In this document: piece by piece, positions 28,301 through 43,812 of the stretch
Position numbering within the stretch: the first letter of the stretch is position 1
Layout of the letters: each line of letters starts with the position of its first letter
Assembly (NCBI RefSeq): GCF_030463565.1
Contig: NC_134661.1
Coordinates: 7,526,542 to 7,590,541 of the forward strand
Reading direction: 5' to 3'
DNA: 64,000 bases
DNA from: Pelecanus crispus
Taxonomy: Eukaryota > Chordata > Aves > Pelecaniformes > Pelecanidae
Translations under genes and position numbers: made by a program
Notes under the pieces: generated by a model
The model's database searches: none
What the model was told of the DNA's origin: nothing
What the model saw: the letters and a program-made list of their open reading frames with translations, nothing else

Positions 28301-31300
28301 CAAGCTGTTCACGCTCTGCATGCGTTACTGCTGCTGCTTTTCCTGCTGGCCAGCTCAGTGAAATCGCTGTTCTGCCGGACTCTTCCCAGCTCAGGACTCC
28401 CCATGAGCCGTGGCTCGCTACGGCAGTTCTCAGCCACGCTCCCCCAGCACGGGAGACAGCAAGGCTATGAGACAGCAGCCATTCCTCCCCTTTCACTAGT
28501 CATCCCTGCACTGGTATTTTATGGATGTCTTTGTTTCCTGGGAACCAGCAGCGCTGCTTCCTGCACGTACATCTCTGCAGTACCCCACAAGCTGTGTTGC
28601 GCGATGTTTATTTACAGACACAGCTCCCTTTCACACATCTCCATCTGGTAAAGAAGCCTTGCGCAGTAATTTCCCACCACGCAGAGGACCCCCTTGACTC
28701 CCAGTGTTTACCCAGAGATCGACCTATACAGAAGGCAGAGTACTAACCCTCCCAAGCTGCAAGGAGATCACTTCTGCTGCCATGGGACCCTCTCCCCAGG
28801 CACCCAGAGATGCTTCCAGACCTTCTTCTCCTCTTGCCCCTTCCAGCAGCATCCCAAAGCCCTTTTGTGTTTGGAGTCTCACATGTCTGCAGCAACTATT
28901 CCATTGCAGGAATTCAGAAGGTAAGAAAGCTGGGTTCAGGTGAGAGCTAACCCCACGAGCAGCCAAGCAAACCACGCTGCTTAGAAGAGGCCCTCTTTCC
29001 AAGAGTATATTCTAACTACTACACATAAACCTCACACCTCAAGTTCTCCAGCAGCTGATTTGGGTTTCGTTTTCAGCGCCTTTTCCCCAGTTAACCTACT
29101 CCAGAAAAGCCCACCAAGGGGGGCAGCGCTTCTTTCCACCTCTGCTCCCTCTCTCCCAGACACTTGTGCCATCTTTGATGCAGCCTCCACTCTCACCCAA
29201 CATCCTTGGGTCTCAGCAAGTCGCTAAAAACCGCATGCTGATTTGCTTTGAATACAGGTATTCAACCCTGATCCACAGGCTACACGAAGCCAGTTTTTTT
29301 TTATCACTTCACCCCATTACGGCTTAGATGTGCCCCCTGTATGGCTTGCTGTACGAATCCTTTCCTCCTCTCTGTTTTGCAAGGAAGCTGGCGAATGGCT
29401 TGGGCTGCAGGCTGGGGCTCGCTCATAGGCATGCTTTTCTGCTGCCATCTCATGGAACTACAAGTGAATTATATTTTCCAGTGGGGCACTAACACGTTAT
29501 CAGGACTAAGATATCACCCATCTGGGGTAATAGAGCCTGGCTGTTGGACGGTAATTGCCATTTCATAATAGATTCCTGAAGCCCTGCTGCAGCGCTGAAA
29601 TGCCAAGACAGCTCTTTGTGCCTGGACATATTAACATCTCGGTGACGAATTGGGCCCCGACAGGCTGCTTGTTGTTTGGAGATGAGAGAGTAGGGCCTTT
29701 CTTTTTTCACCTCCACTTTAGCATAAGCCTTTGCAGTTTCTGCCCAGCGCTGTGAATGGGTTCTCCAGCAAAGAAAGTACTTACAGCTTAATTTTTGTAT
29801 GCTGTGAAAAGGATAAGGGAAATACTGTAAAACACTTTAGAAGAAATTAATTTGCCTTTCAGATGCTGGAACAGAATTCTCAAAGCAGTGAGAAAGGATT
29901 AATGTCAGCGCAAAGAGTCGGGCCAAATCACCAGAGCCGCTTGCAACGCACTTCCCATTGTGCCCTTGTCATCTTAAGCCTGATCGCCGCTAAGAAAGCG
30001 CAGGCAGAGAGCGCACACCCGCAGGGAAAGCAAAATGTCCGCACAAGGCCACGCGTCTACCAAACTCATTGCTGACGCTCCGTGTCTGAGCCATGGAATT
30101 TATCAGCAGCGTAAGAAGAAAGGCAACAGGCTTTAGGCTGCCGCGGACAAGTGGCCACGTGCGGTCCGCACAGAAGCTTGTGAGATTCTCATGGAACTGA
30201 GTGACAGCGCAAGAATGGCGTTTCCAGAGTACATCCCCACTCCTCTCCCCAATGCCACCACTGCAACTTCAGCTGAGAATGAGCCGTCTTTCTACGCGCA
30301 CTAAAAAAGCGGTGAGGAAGCAAACTGTGCCTTTTCCTCAACCAGCCTTCCTCCCACAGCAAGCGCAGTGGCACCTCTTGGATCCGAGACCCTGTCCTTC
30401 TGCTGCTCCTTGGAAGAGCTGATTTCCAGCTTGCCTATCGCACCTATATGGCTCTAGGTTTCTCTCTTTCTTCCTTCAGAAAGAAACAAAGCTCCGCACT
30501 GTGCAAAGATGCCGTCTCCTCAAATCCCATCTACCAAACCGCAGGCATTCTCCTTCAAGCACAAACCTGCCTTTGGTACCCGCACCCCTGTCCCCTGCAG
30601 ACTGCATCTGCCTTCTCGCACACTCCCCTCAGGCTCCCCCCAGCCCCGCTCCAGGTTGTTCCTGCTCATAAATGACACACGGAGCTCATCCCTCGGGCAC
30701 CTCTCCTGCGCTCTCGCTCCCCAGCCCAGGCGCTGGCTGGGCAGTGCCGCAGCTCCTCTCCTGCCCCCGCAGTTTCTCCTGCCCATCTCGCATCACCCGC
30801 ATTCTTACCTCGGAGTCAAAGCTGCCTCCCAGGGCGCTGACATCCATGTGCAGGTTTTTGAGCAGTCTTGCTGTCCCATGGAGACTCTAAAGGTATTAAA
30901 AAAGGAGATGGCCAGCACTGAGTTCTGACCTCTGCAGTCCCACAGGCCACACTGGAGGAACTGGGGGTTCCTCATCGGTGAAATAAGGCAGCACAGCCAC
31001 AGCAATATGCCAAGGCAATACACCAGCTCATTTTGCAATGATTTATAGGGAGTACAAGGAGAAAACAGGATTACACGCTTTTTGGTGGCCAAAGAACATG
31101 CAGAGGAGGTGCAGCACAAATTAAGGCCCAGAGTCAAGTGGAACAGCCACGGTCAATCCGCTGTTACCAGGGAGCATCACAGCTTTTCATCCCTTGAGGC
31201 TTCAGGCACTATGGTTACCGACACGCGTTACGAGCCAAGGCACACAACCTACCTCATTCTCGCTCTCTTCCTCTTCGTTTCTCCCTTTATCCAGAGCCGC

Positions 31301-34300
31301 CGTGTTCAAGGAACTCTTCTCTTCGCAGACCAAGCCCAGCAACTTCTTGGTCTGGCTGGTGGGCTTACAGGTCTCTGCAGGCTGTGAAGTCAAAAAGAAA
31401 GGGAAGTGAGAGGACAGCCAAAGAGACAGGGGGGATGCAAACCTGCCGAGACGCTGGCCAGCAGCAGGGAAGCTGCTCGGGATTACGCCGCTCCCCTTGC
31501 TCTGCTAGAGCCACGGCCAGCCAGGAGATGACAGATTCTTTATGAGGCCACGCTCTCCCTCACGCAAAGGGGCTCCTGTCCTATAGAAGGCCATCTGCAA
31601 AACCTGCCTGTGCCTCAAAACACTGATTCAGTCATGACCGTAATAAAAGGTTTGAAATCACCAGTGATGAGACTTAACTCAGCAAGAAGAAAACCTTCAG
31701 CGAGTGTCGATTCGTATGTTTTGCACACATCTTGTTTTGTTGTCCTTTAAAAGATCAATTTGTTACCACTTAACAGGTCTGTTTTGTTGACCCAAAGGTC
31801 ACATTCTATAAATAATCATTCGACATGACTGTAAGTCTTGCATTCAGCAGAAAATGGCTCTTTTTTTTTTTTCTTTTTATTCTCAGCAAATAGTTGAGTG
31901 AAAATATTCTTTATTAGATTACATTATCTGTCCTGTATATCGTGCTTCATTTGGACACAAATCCAAGTTCTAGTAAAATGAACTTAACAGACTTTTTCCC
32001 CTACCCCAACAGTAATTGAAACAATTCTTTCTTTAAATCTGCTAAACATAGCAGAAGAAAGCTCACTGCAAATTTAGCACTGGGCTCCCTAGAAATAGCA
32101 AAAGGAAAGAAATACAGTGAAAGACAGAGTAGGGAATTGGTTTTTTAACAGACAAAAGTATTCCAAAACTGACAAGAGATCACAATTACTGTCATTTAAG
32201 CTTCTAAGTAGCGCCATGGCTGTGACCTTTTGCAGAGCGCGCTTTCCGGGGCAGGTTCCCAGAGGAGACGGAGCCTCACCTGCGCTCCTCCTTTGGCCGC
32301 AAGGCTGGAGTCCACCGAGCTCCCCAGGTCCGAGTTGAGCGACCCGCGAAGGACGGCGGCCGGTGACACCGCAAGGCCACGCAGCGGAGCGAGGGTCCCC
32401 AGGGGCGCCTGGACAGGTGCTAGCAGGGTGCCTGAGGACTGGAGCAGGCAGAAGGGACTCAGTGACGGGACAGCACGGGTGCACAGCTTACGCTCCTATT
32501 TCAGAAAGGGAGAAACCGCTCCCCTGCACGAACGCTGTCTGCTGATACTGACCCCCACCACCACTGAAAAACTGCTCACGAGGCACCGTACCCCGCAATC
32601 ACCAGCACGAGACACATAAGGAACAGCGGTTTGATTTCCTCGCACATTTTGTCTTCTAAAGACCCATCTGAATACAGTAATTTACTTTACAGCAGTGAGG
32701 TGATTCAGAAAATCAATGGGCATTATTACTCCAAAACTTTTCTCTTACTTCTGCTCTCAGATACCTTGCAGTAGGATCTCAGCTCTTCTTGAGCATATGG
32801 AACATGAGCTGTCTCCTGCAAACTCCAGTCATCTGCAGGACCGGCATCAAAAGGAATCATTTCATCATTCCCGCGGTAAAAGCTTTCTTTTTCTCTGGCT
32901 TGCAGTGTGCCTGGGCTTCTTCCCACATCCTCATCCAGTCCTCTAGATTTCTCTGTGACTGAGAAGTAATGATCGGGCTTATGGACATGCTCACCCATCA
33001 TGTCTTTCATCTTCCACTCTTCTTTCAGCTCTTCATCCTCAAAGAGTAGGATTTTGTCTTCAAGGGCCTCTAGTAGAGTTTTGACATTCTTAAAGTCTTG
33101 TGAATAGGATTTCTGGGACATGCACAAAGGTTGCGCTGGTGGCCTAACCTCTGAATCGTCAGACTGTGAGTCAGAGGAGTGAAGACAAAGCTCTTCTTGC
33201 AATTCTAAAGGTGTTTCTTGGTCCTGGGGGATGTCTACATCAAAGCTGCTAAGAGAGGGGCCTTTTTCTAAAATTTTCTCCACATCAAGTAAGGTCTGGC
33301 ATGGTCTGCTGAACTTTGAAACAAGCAGGGGATGCGGTTGGTTTGGCCACATGCCTGCAAACAGTCTCCTTGAGTCACTTCTGGCTGACGGTCTCCCTTT
33401 GTCTTCCTCAAGGCAGCCTTCAGCTCTAGTCTGGCTATCTGGATCTGGCTCAGGACTCTCCTGCCCGGGGGCCAGAATGGCAGAGGGCGTTTCACCAAAG
33501 GCTGTTGAAGGCAGACTCCCTGGCTGCATTTCCCAAGTAGATAAATATTAGCAAATAACTAAACCACATCACATATCACTATATATACCCTTATCTACCT
33601 AAAGTAGAGATATATACTTATTTAATATGCAATTTATATATAAATAGGTGTGTAAATTTTGCATTTGGTCTCACTTGGGATATAAAAGGAACTTGGTTAC
33701 ACTTGCAGATACCGACAGCAAAGCAGATAACCTCACACATCTAAACCTGCGTTCACTGCCTGTATATCATAGCAACACATGCGTGGCCACTGCATAAACA
33801 CCACGTGCTGTCCTCTCCAAGGAAGGCAATCTTTCCAGCACTCCAACTGTGTGCTGCCAAGAACAGCACCGGCATCCTTGGCTGGTGCCATATCCTTCTC
33901 AGCAATAACATCGCAGGGCTGTGGCACCCCCCAACTCCATGTGCATCCTTGTAAACCAGAACTTCCCAACTTTTGTGGGTTTGTGACCCCCACTTCTGTT
34001 GGATTTTCATCAAACTCACGACCCCGCTGGACAGGATCCCTTGTCAGTGGGTCGCTGCTCTGATCCCAAAGCAGCACCAGCACAGGATCACCCCCTAATT
34101 CACAGCCACTCGTTCATCCTCGACGCAGCCCTCTTGCTCCTCCCCAGAAGCACTGCAAGCAGCAGAGCCTACTCACAGCGGGTTGCTTCAGTGCCTGCTT
34201 GTCCTTCTTGTCTTTCTTCTCTTTCTTGTCTTTCTTCTTCTTCTTCTCTTTCTTTTTCAAGCTGCCACATGCCAGCAGCTTCTCTCGCTCCTGAATGACA

Positions 34301-35141
34301 AGCTCTCTGTAGTGATCATCGCAGGGGTGGTCCCACATGGACTGGCCGTTAGCAAAGTTGAAGTAGTAGATGTCACCGGTGATGTCCTGGCTGCATGGCA
34401 AAAATGGCATGAAAAGTGAAAGCCCAAAAGTACTTCCCCACCCACAGGGTGTACCTCTGTGGCGGCATTACCCCCCCTCGCCAGCCGGGACCCTGCTCTG
34501 CCACCTACGTGGGCAGCACATGGCAGGGGAAGGGCAGGGGAATCCAAGAAGGCAGCTGCTGACAGAGCTCTCACCAGGGCTTCCACTCGGGTGGTAACGG
34601 GGCCACGATGCCTTCCCTGGCCAGCCATATCAGCTCGGGCTCCTTCTCAGGGTCAATCCCAATCTCCCGTGCAAAATCCTGGATTTCTAGGAAGACAGAA
34701 GAGGAACCTGTGGAGACGGCGTACACCAGGCACTACACAGTAAAGCCAACCTCCTCAGCTAAAGCAACGGGCACGCTGGGAAATCCTGATCCCGAAATGA
34801 AGCTGCTCAAAGCTGCCGACACGGCCCTGTGTCAGTGAGCATGTCCTCCCGGGCCGGTAAAGCAGGGAGACAGACTGAAAAATGGCGTTTATCTTTGCAA
34901 CCAAAAAGCTAATTTTTCAGCTCTGCCTCCTACGAAATCCCATTTATTCTACCCTCTCCACTCATGCTCTCCCCGATTCCCGTTTTCCTAATACACCTAG
35001 AAGTGACTTGCATGCTTGAACCCCTTGTCGCAGCTCCTGGGAGGACAGGCATCGCTCACCTTGCTCGCTGGGAATGTACGTCTCATCGTAATCTTCTTCC
35101 AGGATGAGCTGGTCACCAATGCGCACCATAGCTCCTGCCAT
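881..35141 (-). CDS. CEP164: Centrosomal protein of 164 kDa (31 coding exons)
   Basis: CEP164 sits on the distal appendages of the mother centriole, recruits TTBK2 and is needed for ciliary vesicle docking (known for the family). Coding exons in order: 35141-35060, 34686-34575, 34390-34177, 33523-32765, 32438-32280, 31381-31253, 30886-30809, 25635-25192, 23667-23584, 22279-22196, 18855-18770, 17124-16975, 14980-14762, 13482-13351, 12647-12431, 11846-11769, 11508-11377, 11079-10957, 10383-10240, 10018-9935, 9059-8991, 8636-8458, 7923-7797, 7396-7326, 7141-6934, 5981-5874, 4733-4619, 3324-2977, 2571-2505, 2001-1879, 980-881. All phases join without a break, giving 1674 residues, or 1421 without exon 33523-32765 (human about 1460). 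Domain order is a WW domain at about residues 56-89, an acidic disordered middle, a long coiled coil and a conserved C-terminal tail. The start ATG has a strong Kozak context (GAGCCATGG). The least certain boundary is the acceptor of exon 17124-16975. Confidence 0.93.
7797..14980 (-). CDS. CEP164: CEP164 long coiled coil (eleven exons)
   Basis: Eleven exons code for an almost uninterrupted Glu/Lys/Gln/Leu/Arg heptad region. Examples are [20 protein letters not shown] (14980-14762), [17 protein letters not shown] (12647-12431), [14 protein letters not shown]-like [19 protein letters not shown] (11079-10957), [20 protein letters not shown] (10018-9935) and [19 protein letters not shown] (8636-8458). 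These follow the human protein in order. In the human protein this region mediates self-association and centriolar targeting. One boundary is non-canonical: exon 11508-11377 ends CACGAG followed by GCAAGT, a GC-AG intron fixed by the conserved [12 protein letters not shown] junction. A run of 21 thymines on the transcribed strand precedes the acceptor of exon 13482-13351. Confidence 0.92.
13502..13522 (+). repeat. A21 run (T21 in the CEP164 transcript)
   Basis: Twenty-one adenines on the plus strand read as a T21 tract 19-39 bases upstream of the acceptor of CEP164 exon 13482-13351, within its pyrimidine tract. Similar shorter T runs occur at 25853-25866 and 31861-31872 on the plus strand. 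Confidence 0.9.
16975..18855 (-). CDS. CEP164: CEP164 exons joining the acidic middle to the coiled coil
   Basis: Exon 18855-18770 (phase 0 in, 2 out) codes for [20 protein letters not shown], comparable with human AEELGPGQEEAEDPEEK. Exon 17124-16975 codes for a weakly conserved acidic stretch ending [20 protein letters not shown]. Its acceptor is placed at TGCGGAG/T because that is the only site seen that restores frame with the preceding phase-2 donor and has a T-rich tract before it. A better-looking TTTAG at about 17071 gives the wrong phase. Human has roughly 70 more residues before this point, so an extra in-frame exon between 18.9 and 22.2 kb may have been missed. Confidence 0.65.
22196..32438 (-). 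CDS. CEP164: CEP164 acidic disordered middle (six exons)
   Basis: Six phase-0 exons match the human protein in order. Exon 32438-32280 codes for [17 protein letters not shown], as in human SLAPVHVPLGGLAPLRGL. Exon 31381-31253 ends in an acidic NEEEESENE. Exon 30886-30809 codes for [19 protein letters not shown], human LRNLHLDIGALGGDFEYE. Exon 25635-25192 (148 codons) contains [13 protein letters not shown], human VSLDSDAAGPPTP, and is otherwise poorly conserved. Exon 23667-23584 codes for an [15 protein letters not shown] stretch. Exon 22279-22196 codes for [20 protein letters not shown], human [20 protein letters not shown]. The region is rich in Ser, Glu, Asp, Ala and Pro. Because every edge is phase 0, many cassette isoforms are possible without losing frame. 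Confidence 0.88.
25636..30808 (-). other. CEP164: Largest CEP164 intron (5.2 kb)
   Basis: This is the longest exon-free stretch of CEP164. It has no recognisable repeat copy and no CEP164-like coding block. A plus-strand open frame at 27956-28651 looks like noise. Tracts such as 26380-26510 and 29460-29680 have a varied, balanced composition that might be conserved non-coding sequence. That cannot be judged from one species. A T14 run lies at 25853-25866. Confidence 0.55.
32765..33523 (-). CDS. CEP164: Large extra CEP164 exon, 253 codons, phase 0-0
   Basis: This 759-bp stop-free block is flanked by an acceptor (ATGCAG, then CCAGGG) and a donor (AAG, then GTATCT). It lies between the Lys-rich WW exon and the exon coding for [17 protein letters not shown], which are adjacent in the human protein as I recall it. 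Both edges are phase 0, so the exon can be included or skipped without a frame change. Its product is acidic and Ser-, Glu- and Asp-rich, with stretches such as [12 protein letters not shown] and [20 protein letters not shown]. It looks mostly disordered and shows no domain I recognise. A weak likeness to the later CEP164 segment [17 protein letters not shown] is visible in [14 protein letters not shown], and may be chance. The acceptor has a poor pyrimidine tract, so use could be alternative or tissue-limited. Confidence 0.72.
34177..35141 (-). CDS. CEP164: CEP164 N-terminal exons: conserved leader, WW domain, Lys-rich tract
   Basis: Three exons code for the most conserved part of the protein. 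The first (35141-35060) begins [20 protein letters not shown], close to human [20 protein letters not shown]. A second in-frame ATG lies four codons on. The second exon (34686-34575) reads [18 protein letters not shown] and ends PPEWKPC. The third (34390-34177) carries [20 protein letters not shown]. Trp62 and Trp84 are the two signature tryptophans of the WW domain, with the aromatic run YYF between them. In human CEP164 this region binds TTBK2. The third exon then runs into about 25 mostly Lys, Glu and Asp residues, seen on the plus strand as a CTT/TTC-rich tract at about 34195-34260. Phases are 1, 2 and 0. Confidence 0.95.
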
Positions 35142-35435
35142 GGCTCCCTGCACCTGGTGGCATGAAGGAAGCAACACAAAATCACAACGATCAAACACGC
35201 TCAGATAGAAATAAAGCTTCCTCGTCGCACAGCGCGTGGCAAAGCCCCACAGCAAACTCGGCACCGGGGCCGTGGAGGGGAACAAGGCGGGCTGCGGCTG
35301 CCACATGTGGGTGGAGATGGGAAGGGCAAAGAGTGAAGGCAGCCGGAACTGATGGATTCTGGTAAAGGTGGGAGGACACAGCCAGAAGCGCTGGGCAGCG
35401 AGCTGCAGCTTGAAGTGAATTAACAGGCTCTACGG

Positions 35436-35545
35436 AGGGATCTGGGCAGGCCGGATCGATGGGCCGAGGCCGACTGTATGAGGTTCAGCACGGCTCAGTG
35501 CCGAGTCCTGCACTTGGGTCACAACAACCCCATGCAGCGCTACAG
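35436..35545 (+). mobile_element. CR1 LINE fragment
   Basis: About 110 bases in CEP164 intron 1 match the interior of the avian CR1 non-LTR retrotransposon as I recall its consensus. Matching stretches include GGATCGATGGGCCGAGGCC, GTCCTGCACTTGGGTCAC and AACAACCCCATGCAGCGCTA. The conceptual plus-strand translation includes [13 protein letters not shown], from the C-terminal part of the CR1 reverse-transcriptase frame. Neither CR1 end is present and similarity stops abruptly at about 35545. It is a short relic, antisense to CEP164. Confidence 0.85.
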
Positions 35546-36492
35546 CCCACATGCCCCACTGTGGCTCTGCGTGGCCACATTTGGCCAGCACTAGCCTCAT
35601 GCAGCCGTGTGGGGAGCCAGGCCAGGTAGAGGAGTGAGGGCAGGACCGTCCCTTCCAGTCCCGCTGCTCAAACATACAGCGCAATGACAAGGTCAGGCTA
35701 GCTTTTACGCTAAAAACCCCCAAACGGTCAATGCACAAAGCATGCCTCTGCTTTCCTGATGAGATTCGGGGATGCTGGTGCCTGCCAGGTGTCCGAGCAG
35801 TGACAGGAACAGGCTGAGCGCAGGATCAGCACACCGCTGCCTGGAACGGAGCCTTCGCTGCCCTCTTCACCTTCCTCTGTCCTCAGCCCGCTCCCTATTT
35901 ACGACTCTTATGTAAATCCAGTCTCAGAAGCAGCACTTAATCCTGGCGGTTTCCAGAAAGATTCTCAGGGCAGGCCAAAGCAAACCAGCACCAGAGCCCG
36001 CGCCGCTCGCCCTCCCAAGCGCGCCCGAGGAAACCACTGGGGTGCGGGCAGCGCGCTCGGGGCCTCCGGTTCTCGCTTTGCCCCCGCACAGCGCCGTCCC
36101 AGTCCCTTTCCTGCTGCCTGGCACCGGCGCTGGGCCACGGATGAGGTGCTCGCTGTCCTCCCGGCAGCCCGCCGCTGCCCGTGCCCGCAGGAGGCCCGTG
36201 CCCGCTGTTAACGCCCGCCCGAAGGCACGGGGGCGGCGAGGCGTGCGGGGAGCAGAGGGATCTTTGATTAATCGGGCGTAAAAGTAACAAAAATTGCTTT
36301 TTTCCCCCCAAGTTTCGTGACCGCGCGGGTTCGACGGGCGCGCAGGCCGCTGAAGGCAGGGAGCAAGGCGCGGCCAGGAGCCGGCACTCCCAGGCAGCGC
36401 CCGCCGGCGGCAGCCGCCGCCTCCTCCCCGCCCTCCCCGACCCGCGCTGCCCGCCGATCCCCGCCGCGGGCGCCGGCCCTGGCCGCGCTCAC

Positions 36493-36560
36493 CGGGGCCT
36501 CCCGCCGCTTCCATGGACGCCCGCCGCGTTGCCCGGGGCCGCTCCGCCGCCACTGCTTCC
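36493..36560 (-). other. CEP164: CEP164 non-coding first exon (inferred)
   Basis: The coding start lies six bases inside an exon that begins after an acceptor at about 35149, so an upstream 5' UTR exon is needed. In the CpG island, GGCCCCG followed by GTGAGCGC puts a strong minus-strand donor at 36492. The 5' end at about 36560 is a guess from two CCAAT boxes further upstream. The exon has an ATG at 36514-36512, out of frame with the main start after splicing. Confidence 0.5.
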
Positions 36561-36813
36561 GGGTCGTCGCGCCCCCGCCAGGGCGGCGGCCCGCCCCCGG
36601 AGAGGCGCCATTGGCCGGCGGGGGGGGCGGCCGGCGGCGGATTGGCCGGGCGGCGTGACGTCCGCGGTGCGGCGGCGCCCGCCGGGGGCTGTAGTCCGGG
36701 CGGGGCGGCGTTGCCATGGCGACGCGTGGCTGGGCCCAGGGCCCGCCCCGGCCCCGCCGCTCCCCCGCCGCCGGGCCGGGCCGGGGCGGCGGGCGGGGCC
36801 GGGCCGCCGCTAA

Positions 36814-43812
<6,999 letters not shown>

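Noticed and set aside
27956-28651. 231-codon plus-strand open frame inside CEP164
   Set aside because: It lies in an intron on the opposite strand, shows no recognised domain, has low-complexity Ser/Pro/Leu content and no clear splice partners or promoter.
31788-31801. TGACCCAAAGGTCA as a nuclear-receptor site
   Set aside because: The two half-sites are everted with two bases between. Such matches occur by chance often, and nothing nearby supports a regulatory role.
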